This document shows positions 1 to 7,174 of a DNA stretch of 7,290 nt, piece after piece (positions within the stretch are counted from its first letter, which is position 1; every line of letters starts with the position of its first letter). The translations under genes and the position numbers were made by a program. The stretch lies in assembly GCA_016929985.1 (NCBI GenBank), contig JAFGIH010000459.1, forward strand, positions 1-7,290. The letters run 5' to 3'. The notes beneath the pieces are model-generated. The model did not search any database, had not been told where the DNA came from, and saw only the letters and a program-made list of their open reading frames with translations. This DNA is from Thermoleophilia bacterium. GTDB lineage: Bacteria > Actinomycetota > Thermoleophilia > RBG-16-64-13.

Positions 1-1093
1 CCAGACGCTTCATGTCCATGAACCACTGCAGCGAGAGCAGCGGCTCGATGGTCGTTCCGCAGCGGTAGCAGGTGCTCACGGCGTGGTCGTAGTCGTCGGC
101 CCTCACGAAGAGCCCTTCTTCTTCCAGGCGCGCGATGACGGCCTCGCGGGCGTCCGCAGTGCTCAGGCCCGCGAACTCGCCGGCCTCGGCGGTCATGAAA
201 CCGTCCAAACCGATGACCGACACGCTCGGCAGGCCGTGCCGCATGCCTATCTCCCAGTCGTCGGGGTCGTGCCCCGGGGTGATCTTGAGGGCGCCGGTGC
301 CGAACTCGATGTCCACGTGCTCGTCGGCGATGATGGGCACTTCCCGTCCCACCAGCGGCACCACGGCCATCTGCCCGACGAAACGCCCGTAGCGCGGGTC
401 TTTCGGATTGACCGCCACGGCGGTGTCGCCCAGGATGGTCTCCGGACGCGTGGTGGCGACGGTCAGCGTCTCATCCGAACCGGCCACGGGGTACTTCACG
501 TAGTACAGTTTGGCGGCCCGGTCTTCGTGCTCCACCTCCAAGTCGGAGATGGCCGATCCACAGCGCACGCACCAGTTGACCAGGTAGACATCCCGATAGA
601 TGTCGCCCTTCTCATAGAGCGAGACGAAGACCTTGGCCACGGCCTGCTGGTAGGCCTCGTCCATGGTGAAACGCTCGGACTCGTAGTCGCAGGCGCAGCC
701 AAGCTTCTTGAGCTGGTGGATGATCGTCGATCCGTACTCACGCCGCCACTCCCACACCCGCTTCTCGAAAGCCTCCCTGCCGATATCTTCCTTCCGCAGC
801 CCCTCACCGGCCAGTTGGCCCTCCACCTTGTTCTGAGTGGCGATGCCGGCGTGGTCGGTGCCCACGACCCAGAGCGTGTTGTGACCGTGCAGATGGTGGT
901 AGCGGATGAGGATGTCCTGGATAGTGTCGTTGAGGGCGTGCCCCATATGCAGCGAGCCGGTGACGTTCGGCGGGGGGATGGCTACCACGTAGGCCGGTCG
1001 CGGGTCGGTCGGGGCGGCGCTGAAGGCCGAGCGGTCCAGCCAACGCTTCATGAGCCGTTCTTCTACCTCGTGCGGCTCGTAACGCGCCGCCAT
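1..1093 (-). CDS. valS: Valine--tRNA ligase, N-terminal part (runs off the left edge)
   Basis: Charges tRNA-Val with valine in the cytoplasm (class I aminoacyl-tRNA synthetase). I translated the minus strand by hand: 364 codons stay open to the window edge, out of roughly 880 usual for the family. Seen: N-terminus MAARYEPHEVEERL, the class I HIGH signature as HMGH at residues 49-52 in the context PPPNVTGSLHMGH, GTDHAGIATQ at 78-87, a CxxC pair at C175/C178 followed by SAISDLEV, the CP1 editing-domain motif TTRPET at 214-219, GTGALKITPGHD at 265-276, and a second CxxC at C342/C345 before LSLQWFMDMK. The KMSKS loop and anticodon-binding domain lie outside the window. The start is uncertain. ATG at 1093 fits the family N-terminus but has a weak ribosome binding site. 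An in-frame GTG at 1108 shares one base with the lon stop codon, has GGA 6 nt upstream and would add five residues. Either way translation is probably coupled to lon. Confidence 0.95.
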   Translation of the reverse strand, partial: MAARYEPHEVEERLMKRWLDRSAFSAAPTDPRPAYVVAIPPPNVTGSLHMGHALNDTIQDILIRYHHLHGHNTLWVVGTDHAGIATQNKVEGQLAGEGLRKEDIGREAFEKRVWEWRREYGSTIIHQLKKLGCACDYESERFTMDEAYQQAVAKVFVSLYEKGDIYRDVYLVNWCVRCGSAISDLEVEHEDRAAKLYYVKYPVAGSDETLTVATTRPETILGDTAVAVNPKDPRYGRFVGQMAVVPLVGREVPIIADEHVDIEFGTGALKITPGHDPDDWEIGMRHGLPSVSVIGLDGFMTAEAGEFAGLSTADAREAVIARLEEEGLFVRADDYDHAVSTCYRCGTTIEPLLSLQWFMDMKRL

Positions 1094-1107
1094 GTTCACC
1101 GTTGCCA

Positions 1108-3690
1108 CTACAGTTCCGTTCCCTCTTGCTCCCCCGGTCCCGGAGCTTCCAACGCCCCGAAGGCCGGCGACAGCACGTCGATGAAGTTGTCCACATACAC
1201 GATATCAAGGCCCTTCTTGAGCTCGGCCTGAAGCTCCTCCACCTCCGGGGCGACGGTGCTCGGCAGGACCACGGTGTGCACGCCCTCGCGCAGCGCCGCC
1301 AGCAGCTTCTCCTTCAGACCCCCCACAGGCAGGATCTGTCCGGTGAGAGTGATCTCGCCGGTGAGGGCCACCTTGGGCAACACCGGCACCTGCATCAGAG
1401 CCGAGAGCAGCGCGGTAGCCACGGCGATGCCGGCCGAAGGCCCCTCTTTGGGTACTCCGCCCTCTGGAAAGTGCATGCGTACCTCGAGCGCGGACAGGAG
1501 CTCGTGATCGGACGGCTGCGGAGGTTCGGTCTCACCCGCCGCGGCTTCGGGCCGGAAGCCGGGTTCCTGCACTCCCCTGTCCAGCACGCGCCCTGCAGGA
1601 GTCCGCGCATCGGTCGAGTGCCTCGCGTCGGTCGCCGACCGCACCGGCCCGGAGTCGTCGCCGGTATCGGTCTGTTGATAATTGTCCAAGAGATACGCGC
1701 GCCCCGGCGAGTCCGCCCACAGGTCGGACAGCACGGGGTCCCGCACCAGCGAGGTCTTCAGATAGCCCCACGCCGCGGTCACGCTCTCCTGCATGATCTC
1801 GCCGAGCTGGCCGGTCAGATGAAAATCGCCCTTACCCGGCGTCACCACACACTCTATGCGCAGCACGTCTCCCCCGGCTCCCGTATACGCGAGACCGAGG
1901 CTCACGCCTATCTGCGGCTCACCCGCCAGACGGGCGGACAGGAAGGGCGCCGGACCCACCAGAGAGGGCAGGCCCCGCGGACCCACCCGGCGCGGCAGCG
2001 CCTTACCCTCCACCTTCATGCGGGCCAGGCGCCGGTAGACCTTACCTATGAGGCGGGCCATCTCCCGCACACCCGCTTCGCGGGTGTGCTCGCGGATGAG
2101 CAGCCGCAGCGCCGCCGGGGTGAGCACGTTGCCCAGTTCGGCCAGCCCGCTCTCCTCCGCGATCCTCGGAACTAGGTGGCGTTGGGCTATCTCCATCTTC
2201 TCCCTGTCGGTGTAGCCGGGTAGGCGGATGATCTCCAGCCTATCGTGCAGGGTCTCGGGGATGTCTTCTTCGTAATTGGCGGTCGCTATGAAGAAGACGT
2301 GGGAGAGGTCGTACTCCAGTTCGAGGTAATTGTCGCGGAAGGTGCGGTTCTGCACCGGGTCGAGCACCTCCATGAGCGCCGCGGCCGGATCGCCCCGCCA
2401 GTCGGCTTCCATCTTGTCTATCTCGTCCAGCACCACGACCGGGTCGTCCACGCCGGCGCGCTTGAGCGCGTCGATGATGCGGCCGGGCATGGCGCCCACG
2501 TACGTGCGGCGATGGCCGCGGATCTCACCCTCGTCGCGGATGCCGCCCAGGCTGATGCGCTGCAGGGGGCGCTCCAATCCCTTGGCTGTGGCCATGGCTA
2601 CCGAGGTCTTGCCCACTCCCGGAGGCCCCACGAGGCACAGGATGGCGTTGGGCGGCGTGCCGCCCCTGAGCGAGGCCACGGCTAGGTACTCGATGATGCG
2701 GTCTTTGACGCTCTTCAGACCGTAATGGGTCTCGTCGAGCACGCGCGCCACGGCTGCGACGTCGAGGATGGCCGAGCCGGACCGCGTCCCCCAGGGCAGA
2801 CCGAGGGCGGTATCCAGGTAAGTCTTTGCCACCGCCACCTCCGCCGAGAGCGGCGGCAGGTCGCTCAAGCGCTTGATCTCCTTGGTCAGCGCGGCAGCGG
2901 CCGCCTCCGGGAGCTTCTTCTCCTCCATCTGTTTGAGATAGGCGCCCCGTTCGCTGTCTTCTTCGCCCTCTTCACCCAATTCGGCCTGCAGCACCTTCAG
3001 GCGCTCGTGCAGGAACACGCGCCGTTGCTGGCGCTCGAAGCTGTCATGGACCTTCTCGGATATCTCGTTCTCGAGAGCGATGAACTCGTTCTCCTGGATC
3101 AGGGTCTCGAGGAGCAGCAGCAGCCGTTTCTCGGGTTCATCGCCCTCCAAGAGCTCCTGCTTACGCTCCGGTCCGATCATGAGATTCGACGCCACGACGT
3201 TTACCATCGTCTCCGGGTCTCTCACTACCTCCAGCGCCGTCTCCGCCTCCTCCGGAAGCTGCGGCGTCTGACCCACGTAGTTGCCGAACTCCCGGGTCAC
3301 CGAGTCCATGAGCGTCCGCAGGCGCGGCCTGCCACTCGGTTTGCCGACCACCGGGGTGTAACGCACGGTGAAGAGCGGCGAGACAGACTCGTAGCCGTCT
3401 ATCGAGACCCGCTCCCGCCCCTCGATGAGGGCCTTCAGCGTACCGTCGGAAAGCCGGGAGAACTGCACGACCTTGGCGAGGGTGCCGACCGCGTAGATGT
3501 CGCCCGGCTCCGGGTCCTCGGTCACGGCCGAACGCTGCGCGGCCATCACCAGGAGACCACCCGTCTGCTGCGTCTGCTCGAGCGCCCTCACACCCTTGTC
3601 TCGCTCCACGAACAACGGCGCCAACATGCCCGGGAACAGCACCAGGTCGCGCGTCGCAAGGAGCGGGAGAGCCCGCTGCGTGTCAACCAT
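1108..3690 (-). CDS. lon: ATP-dependent Lon protease (LonA type) with an enlarged protease domain
   Basis: Cytoplasmic AAA+ serine protease that unfolds and degrades misfolded and short-lived regulatory proteins. It is 860 aa from the ATG chosen here; E. coli Lon is 784. Domains seen: N-terminal LON substrate-binding domain about 7-200 (LPLLATRDLVLFPGM), helical region about 200-300, AAA+ module with Walker A GPPGVGKT at 355-362, Walker B VVVLDEID with D422/E423, arginine-finger candidate R484 (LHDRLEIIRLPGY) and sensor-2 REAGVRE about 537-543, and protease domain from about 590. The catalytic dyad is Ser752 (GPSAGI) and Lys795 (second lysine of GGLKEKLL); their 43-residue spacing equals E. 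coli S679/K722. A hydrophilic stretch of about 75 residues (about 658-734) separates LTGQLGEIMQES from LEVRMHFPEG and is not in typical Lon. The start was chosen because MVDTQRALPLLATRD matches the family N-terminus and an AGGT lies 7 nt upstream. An in-frame extension to 3774 would translate the palindrome and is rejected. The TAG stop abuts or overlaps valS. Confidence 0.97.
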   Translation of the reverse strand: MVDTQRALPLLATRDLVLFPGMLAPLFVERDKGVRALEQTQQTGGLLVMAAQRSAVTEDPEPGDIYAVGTLAKVVQFSRLSDGTLKALIEGRERVSIDGYESVSPLFTVRYTPVVGKPSGRPRLRTLMDSVTREFGNYVGQTPQLPEEAETALEVVRDPETMVNVVASNLMIGPERKQELLEGDEPEKRLLLLLETLIQENEFIALENEISEKVHDSFERQQRRVFLHERLKVLQAELGEEGEEDSERGAYLKQMEEKKLPEAAAAALTKEIKRLSDLPPLSAEVAVAKTYLDTALGLPWGTRSGSAILDVAAVARVLDETHYGLKSVKDRIIEYLAVASLRGGTPPNAILCLVGPPGVGKTSVAMATAKGLERPLQRISLGGIRDEGEIRGHRRTYVGAMPGRIIDALKRAGVDDPVVVLDEIDKMEADWRGDPAAALMEVLDPVQNRTFRDNYLELEYDLSHVFFIATANYEEDIPETLHDRLEIIRLPGYTDREKMEIAQRHLVPRIAEESGLAELGNVLTPAALRLLIREHTREAGVREMARLIGKVYRRLARMKVEGKALPRRVGPRGLPSLVGPAPFLSARLAGEPQIGVSLGLAYTGAGGDVLRIECVVTPGKGDFHLTGQLGEIMQESVTAAWGYLKTSLVRDPVLSDLWADSPGRAYLLDNYQQTDTGDDSGPVRSATDARHSTDARTPAGRVLDRGVQEPGFRPEAAAGETEPPQPSDHELLSALEVRMHFPEGGVPKEGPSAGIAVATALLSALMQVPVLPKVALTGEITLTGQILPVGGLKEKLLAALREGVHTVVLPSTVAPEVEELQAELKKGLDIVYVDNFIDVLSPAFGALEAPGPGEQEGTEL
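1489..1719 (-). other. In-frame insert of about 75 codons in the Lon protease domain
   Basis: Residues about 658-734 of Lon. In E. coli Lon about 30 residues separate the ES of the DVMQES helix from the PEG strand; here there are about 104. The extra stretch is rich in D, S, T, R, P, E and G, contains the near-repeat TDARHSTDAR, and looks like a disordered loop. At the DNA level it holds a stem pairing 1560-1571 with 1594-1605 (12 pairs, two of them G-U, 22-nt loop) and a short AT-rich patch near 1675-1695. The frame stays open and all catalytic motifs resume afterwards, so the gene looks intact. Borders are approximate because they come from a by-eye alignment to remembered Lon sequences. 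Confidence 0.7.
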
Positions 3691-3695
3691 ACGTA

Positions 3696-3702
3696 TTACC
3701 TG
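3696..3702 (-). promoter_or_regulatory. Ribosome binding site of lon
   Basis: The minus strand reads CAGGTAA here, giving an AGGT core 7 nt before the ATG at 3690. It supports the internal ATG over the longer upstream reading frame. It lies just outside the adjacent palindrome, so that element leaves it free. Confidence 0.6.
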
Positions 3703-3703
3703 C

Positions 3704-3863
3704 GAGCCGATTCGTTGTGGAGCCACGCTGGCAGAGCGCGATGGACGAGTGCGAGTCAAGGACGCAGGAAGCACCCGTAGCAGAGCTACGGATGCGACCG
3801 AGGACGCGGGATCGCGCCGTCCAGTGCGATTGTGCCGGCCGCGGCTTCATGACGAATCGGCTC
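3704..3863. repeat. 160-bp imperfect palindrome (fold-back / MITE-like element) filling the clpX-lon gap
   Basis: The outer arms GAGCCGATTCGT (3704-3715) and ACGAATCGGCTC (3852-3863) are a perfect 12-bp inverted repeat. Pairing continues inward around a common centre near 3783: 3716-3727 with 3840-3851 (8 Watson-Crick, 3 G-U, 1 mismatch), 3728-3733 with 3833-3838, 3737-3747 with 3818-3828, 3749-3754 with 3812-3817, a poorly paired stretch 3755-3770 with 3796-3811, then the tip 3771-3781 with 3785-3795 around loop AGA. By hand count about 55 Watson-Crick and 8 G-U pairs form from 78 left-arm positions in a plus-strand RNA, with three single-base bulges. The right arm ends on the base next to the clpX stop codon and the left arm ends 13 nt before the lon ATG. 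No protein is supported in it. The structure is seen directly. Its nature is inferred: a miniature inverted-repeat element of the general ERIC or Correia kind, or a long regulatory hairpin. I found no clear target-site duplication. Confidence 0.85.
3772..3794 (-). terminator. Apical hairpin of the palindrome, possible terminator or attenuator without a U-tract
   Basis: In clpX-to-lon mRNA sense this is a 10-bp stem (CATCCGUAGC with GCUACGGGUG, one G-U pair) closed by a UCU loop. The next bases are CTTCCTGCGTCCTTG, so there is no run of U. It could slow or partly stop transcription between clpX and lon, or protect mRNA 3' ends. It may equally be only the tip of the larger palindrome. Confidence 0.35.
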
Positions 3864-5135
3864 CTATGCGGATTCTTGGTCCAGCTCCCGATCCTCGTGC
3901 GTGCTGCTCGTCACCAGGGTGGGATCGATCCGCTTCTCGATGACTTCCCGGGTGACCACGCATCGGGTCACGTCGCGCCTGCTGGGAAGCTCGAACATGA
4001 CGTTCGTGAGCGCGCCCTCGATTATGGAACGGAGTCCGCGCGCGCCCGTCTCGAGCTTGAGCGCCTGCGTGGCGATAGCCTGCAAGGCGTCCTTGGAGAA
4101 GACCAGATCGACCCCGTCGTAGGCGAAGAACTTGTGATACTGCTTGGTGAGCGCGTTCTTGGGCTCGGTCAGGATGGAGACCAGGTCTTGCTCGCGCAGT
4201 TGGTGCACGTTGCAGATGACAGGAAGACGCCCGATGAACTCGGGGATGAGCCCAAAATCGAGAAGGTCCTCGGGCAGCACCTTGCCGAACAGCTCGCCCA
4301 CGTCGCGCAGGTTCTTGCTCTCGATCTCAGCTCCGAACCCCACGCCCTTCTTCCCGATGCGCCGTTCGATTATCTTCTCCAGGTCGGCGAACGCGCCGCC
4401 GCAGATGAAGAGGATGTTGGTAGTGTCGATGGTGAGGAACTCCTGGTGGGGATGCTTGCGCCCGCCCTGAGGCGGCACACTGGCCTGCGTGCCTTCCAGG
4501 ATCTTGAGCAGGGCCTGCTGGACCCCCTCGCCCGACACGTCGCGGGTGATGGAGGGGTTATCGGCCTTGCGGGCGATCTTGTCGACCTCGTCGATGTAGA
4601 TGATGCCCGTCTCTGCCTTCTTGATGTCGAAATCGGCTGCCTGGATGAGCTTGAGCAGGATGTTCTCCACATCCTCGCCCACGTACCCCGCCTCGGTGAG
4701 CGCGGTCGCATCGGCGATGGCGAACGGCACGTTGAGGATGCGGGCCAAGGTCTGCGCGAGCAGGGTCTTGCCGCACCCGGTCGGGCCCAGCAGCAGGATG
4801 TTCGACTTCTGCAACTCGACGTCGCCGCTATCCATCGCGCCCATGTGCACGCGCTTGTAGTGGTTGTACACCGCCACCGACAGAGTGCGCTTCGCTTCCT
4901 CCTGCCCGATGACATAGTCGGCGAGGATGGAGTAGATCTCCTTCGGTTTGGGGAGGTTGTCGAGATCGAGGGACGCTGGAGGAGCGCACTCCTCGTCGAT
5001 GATCTCGTTACAGAGATCGATGCACTCGTCACAGATGTACACACCTGGGCCGGCGATCAACTTCTTCACCTGACGCTGGCTCTTACCGCAGAAACTGCAG
5101 AGCAGTTGCTCTGAACCTCCCGGCGCTTTCGGCAC
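3864..5135 (-). CDS. clpX: ATP-dependent Clp protease ATP-binding subunit ClpX
   Basis: AAA+ unfoldase that forms hexamers, recognises and unfolds substrates and threads them into ClpP. It is 423 aa, a normal family length. Seen in order: N-terminal zinc-binding domain with C13, C16, C35 and C38 (CSFC...CDEC); Walker A GPTGCGKT at 117-124; pore loop GYVGEDV at 150-156; Walker B IIYIDE with D182/E183; RKH loop at 226-228; the ClpP-docking loop as VGF at 265-267, in place of the IGF of E. coli; IPEFIGRLP at 297-305; and sensor-2 GARGLRS at 364-370. All key residues are present. The GTG start places [10 protein letters not shown] directly before the zinc finger and has a G-rich ribosome binding site 7 nt upstream. 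It lies 11 nt after clpP, and the two are surely co-expressed. The C-terminal tail after about residue 400 is variable, as usual. Confidence 0.98.
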   Translation of the reverse strand: MPKAPGGSEQLLCSFCGKSQRQVKKLIAGPGVYICDECIDLCNEIIDEECAPPASLDLDNLPKPKEIYSILADYVIGQEEAKRTLSVAVYNHYKRVHMGAMDSGDVELQKSNILLLGPTGCGKTLLAQTLARILNVPFAIADATALTEAGYVGEDVENILLKLIQAADFDIKKAETGIIYIDEVDKIARKADNPSITRDVSGEGVQQALLKILEGTQASVPPQGGRKHPHQEFLTIDTTNILFICGGAFADLEKIIERRIGKKGVGFGAEIESKNLRDVGELFGKVLPEDLLDFGLIPEFIGRLPVICNVHQLREQDLVSILTEPKNALTKQYHKFFAYDGVDLVFSKDALQAIATQALKLETGARGLRSIIEGALTNVMFELPSRRDVTRCVVTREVIEKRIDPTLVTSSTHEDRELDQESA

Positions 5136-5142
5136 CCCTGAA

Positions 5143-5149
5143 CCCCCTA
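5143..5149 (-). promoter_or_regulatory. clpX ribosome binding site overlapping the clpP stop codon
   Basis: The minus strand reads TAGGGGG. The TAG is the clpP stop, and AGGGGG lies 7 nt before the clpX GTG. A ribosome ending clpP uncovers the clpX ribosome binding site, so the layout favours translational coupling of the protease and its unfoldase. Confidence 0.7.
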
Positions 5150-5731
5150 CCTGTGCTCTAGGATCTTGTCGATGATCCCGTATTCGAGAGACTCTTCGGC
5201 GGTCATGAAATAGTCTCGCTCGGTATCCCGCTCGACCTTCTCCATCTCCTGCCCGGTCGCGCCGGCGAGTATCTCGTCAAGTCGCTTCCTCAAGCTGAGA
5301 GCCTCTCGAGCGTGGATCTCGATGTCGGTCGCCGGACCTTCGAAGCCTCCCGATACCTGGTGGATAAGTATCTTCGAATTCGGGAGCGCGTAGCGTTTAC
5401 CTTTAGCCCCGCCGGCGAGGAGAACCGCCGCCATCGACATGGCGATGCCCACACAGATGGTCGACACGTCAGGCTTGATGAACTGCATGGTGTCGAACAC
5501 GGCCAATCCCGCATACACACTGCCCCCGGGGCTGTTGACGTAGAGAGAGATGTCCTTGTCGGGGTCCTCCGACTCCAGATGCAGGAGTTGGGCGACGACC
5601 ACGTTGGCCACCTGGTCGTTGATGGGGGTCCCCAAGAAGATGATGCGCTCGTTCAGCAGGCGCGAGTAGATGTCGAACGCCCGTTCGCCTCGGCTGGTCT
5701 GCTCGACCACCATGGGGATGAGTGGACTCAC
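5147..5731 (-). CDS. clpP: ATP-dependent Clp protease proteolytic subunit ClpP
   Basis: Serine protease that forms a double-heptamer barrel and degrades proteins delivered by ClpX or other Clp ATPases. From the GTG at 5731 it is 194 aa ([20 protein letters not shown]), the usual length of mature ClpP. The catalytic triad is Ser99 (GIAMSMAA), His124 (LIHQ) and Asp173 (TERDYF), spaced as in E. coli S97/H122/D171 of the mature protein. Also seen: [10 protein letters not shown] at 66-75, the oxyanion region, and [12 protein letters not shown] at 134-145. The open frame extends upstream to 5887, but those residues are arginine-rich nonsense overlapping tig, whereas GAAAGGA sits 7 nt before the GTG. 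An internal ATG at 5713 is a less likely start. There is almost no propeptide. Only one clpP lies here; many Actinomycetota have a clpP1-clpP2 pair at this position. Confidence 0.97.
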   Translation of the reverse strand: MSPLIPMVVEQTSRGERAFDIYSRLLNERIIFLGTPINDQVANVVVAQLLHLESEDPDKDISLYVNSPGGSVYAGLAVFDTMQFIKPDVSTICVGIAMSMAAVLLAGGAKGKRYALPNSKILIHQVSGGFEGPATDIEIHAREALSLRKRLDEILAGATGQEMEKVERDTERDYFMTAEESLEYGIIDKILEHR

Positions 5732-5738
5732 CTCGCCG

Positions 5739-5745
5739 TCCTTTC
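5739..5745 (-). promoter_or_regulatory. Ribosome binding site of clpP
   Basis: The minus strand reads GAAAGGA, 7 nt before GTG at 5731. It decides the start against the 52-codon upstream extension. It lies in the 22-nt gap between the tig stop (TAG, 5754-5756) and clpP. Confidence 0.8.
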
Positions 5746-5753
5746 TTCGTACA

Positions 5754-7169
5754 CTAAGCTTCTTCGTCGCCGGCCTCTCCGACCGGCTTGGATGCCGCCG
5801 CTTCAGGCGCATCCGCGGGCTCCGCCTCCGAGGCGGGTTCCGCCTCAGGTGCGGGCTCCGCCGCCGGCTCCGCAGGCGCCACAGCAACTGCCTGCTCGAC
5901 GATCAGGTCGGCGGCCTTGTCGCGCACCATCGACGCTCTGAGCTCCTCGAGCCGGCCCCCTTTGCGCAGCCGCTTCTCGAGCTGCTGGGCGTCGACCTTT
6001 CCGGCAGCAGCCATCTCGGCCACCATGGCCGAGACCTCTTCGTCGGTGGCTTCGATGCCCTCGGCCTTAGCCACCGCATCGAGCACCAACTCGGTCTTCA
6101 CATTGTTCGCCGCGGCCGGCTTCATATCCTCGATGATCTGCTCGACCGTGACTCCTGAGGCCTCCACATACCCCTCGAGAGTGCCGCCCTGCGACTCGAC
6201 GGAGCGCTTGAAGTCGCCCATCATCGTTTCCGCCTGCCGGCGCACGACCACGTCGGGAAGATCGACCGTCGCGTTGTCGGCCGCCGCCTTGATGGCGCGG
6301 GCCCGGAACAGCTGGTCGGAAGAGTGAGCCTTGCTCAGGCTGATCCTGCTGCGGATCTCCTGGCGGAGTTCGAGCAGCGTCGCGAACTCGCTGACCTCAG
6401 AAGCCCACTGATCGGTAAGAGCCGGCAGCACCTTCTCTTTGATGTCTTTGAGGACGATGGTGAAGTCCACCGTCTTGCCACCCAGATCGTCAGGGAAGCC
6501 CTCGGGCAGAGCAAAGGCGAACGTACGCTCCTCGTCGATGTTCATGCCCACTACCTGGGCCTCGACCTCGGCGAACATCTGGTTGCCGCCCAGCTCGAAG
6601 ACGTAGTCGGTCGCTTCCAGACCCTCCACGGGCTGGCCCTCGTAGACCGCGCGCAGGTCGGTGTTGACGAAATCGCCCATCTGAACGGCACGGCCGCTCA
6701 CCGGACGGAGCTCCGCGAACTCGTTCTGTAGACGCTCCATCTGGCCGTCGACCTCAGAGTCCTCCGCCTCGGTGGCCTCCTTGGCCGCTTCCACGCCCTT
6801 GTACGCCCCGAGCACGATCTCGGGCATCACGGTGACGGTCGCTTTGAACCCGAAGGGTTTGCCAAGCTCGGGAAGTTCGTCGTCGGGCTCGATCTCGGGC
6901 CGGTCTACCGGCTCGAGGTCCAGCTCGACGGCCGCGGTGGAGAACCACTCGTTCATCGACTCTTCCACGGCCTCGATGAGAATGGCTTCGTCGCCCAGCC
7001 GCTGCCGGACCATCGATACGGGCGCCTTGCCCGGCCTGAAACCGGCGATGCGCACCTCGCGACTCAGCTTCTTGAGTTGGCCGTCGAAGGCTTGCCGTAG
7101 TTCTTCAGTGGAGACTTCCACCGCCATCTTGACCGTGTTCCCGTCGCGCTCAGTGAGGGTGGTCTTCAC
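5754..7169 (-). CDS. tig: Trigger factor (ribosome-associated chaperone and peptidyl-prolyl isomerase)
   Basis: Binds next to the ribosomal exit tunnel, shields nascent chains and can isomerise prolyl bonds. It is 471 aa; E. coli has 432, and most of the difference is a C-terminal tail. Seen: N-terminal ribosome-binding domain with the signature loop GFRPGKAP at 43-50; FKBP-like PPIase domain about 150-245, with [14 protein letters not shown] at 165-178 and [23 protein letters not shown] at 221-243; helical C-terminal chaperone arms about 246-428; and an Ala/Pro/Glu tail about 430-471. The start is GTG at 7169 with AAAGGA 5 nt upstream. An ATG at 7171 overlaps it out of frame and is followed at once by TGA, so it cannot be the start. 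The gene begins 41 nt after tRNA-Leu and ends 22 nt before clpP. The tig-clpP-clpX order is widespread in bacteria. Confidence 0.97.
   Translation of the reverse strand: MKTTLTERDGNTVKMAVEVSTEELRQAFDGQLKKLSREVRIAGFRPGKAPVSMVRQRLGDEAILIEAVEESMNEWFSTAAVELDLEPVDRPEIEPDDELPELGKPFGFKATVTVMPEIVLGAYKGVEAAKEATEAEDSEVDGQMERLQNEFAELRPVSGRAVQMGDFVNTDLRAVYEGQPVEGLEATDYVFELGGNQMFAEVEAQVVGMNIDEERTFAFALPEGFPDDLGGKTVDFTIVLKDIKEKVLPALTDQWASEVSEFATLLELRQEIRSRISLSKAHSSDQLFRARAIKAAADNATVDLPDVVVRRQAETMMGDFKRSVESQGGTLEGYVEASGVTVEQIIEDMKPAAANNVKTELVLDAVAKAEGIEATDEEVSAMVAEMAAAGKVDAQQLEKRLRKGGRLEELRASMVRDKAADLIVEQAVAVAPAEPAAEPAPEAEPASEAEPADAPEAAASKPVGEAGDEEA
5815..5868 (-). repeat. Three tandem 18-bp units coding the trigger factor tail
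   Basis: On the plus strand the units are 5815-5832, 5833-5850 and 5851-5868; each starts GCGGGYTCCGCC and differs in its last bases. They code hexapeptides of the form xxAEPA ([18 protein letters not shown]). The unit is a whole number of codons, so gain or loss of copies keeps the frame. The product is a negatively charged, probably disordered tail after the chaperone domain. Confidence 0.8.
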
Positions 7170-7174
7170 ATCGA

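Noticed and set aside
83..1231. Long open frame on the plus strand (382 codons) opposite valS
   Set aside because: It is the antisense shadow of valS, whose motifs are clear on the minus strand. The plus-strand product has no recognisable motif, and GC-rich codons leave such frames open.
3690..3740. TAATAC before the lon ATG as a -10 box for a leaderless transcript
   Set aside because: It overlaps the ribosome binding site region, the -35 match (TCCACA) is weak, and the expected start point would fall inside the start codon.
3754..3760. CTTGACT upstream of lon as a -35 box or an HspR (HAIR) half-site
   Set aside because: No convincing -10 lies 16-18 nt downstream. The second HAIR half is absent at the known 7-nt spacing (only ACTCG 3 nt away).
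3691..3774. 28-residue N-terminal extension of Lon from an upstream ATG
   Set aside because: It would be encoded by the palindrome, has a basic, unfamiliar sequence, and the family N-terminus begins at MVDTQRALPLLATRD with its own ribosome binding site.
2725..3780. Plus-strand open frame of 351 codons opposite lon
   Set aside because: Antisense shadow of the Lon N-terminal half, with no domain signature.
3696..3870. Target-site duplication flanking the palindrome
   Set aside because: The flanks read CTGC on the left and CTATGC on the right of the element. They are not a clean direct repeat, so no duplication can be claimed.
3717..5114. Plus-strand open frame of 465 codons opposite clpX
   Set aside because: It mirrors clpX codon structure and starts inside the palindrome. 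Its leucine/aspartate/valine-rich composition is typical of an antisense shadow.
5732..5887. 52-residue extension of ClpP overlapping tig
   Set aside because: It is arginine/proline-rich read-through of the tig tail in another frame. The GTG at 5731 has a strong ribosome binding site and gives the normal ClpP length.
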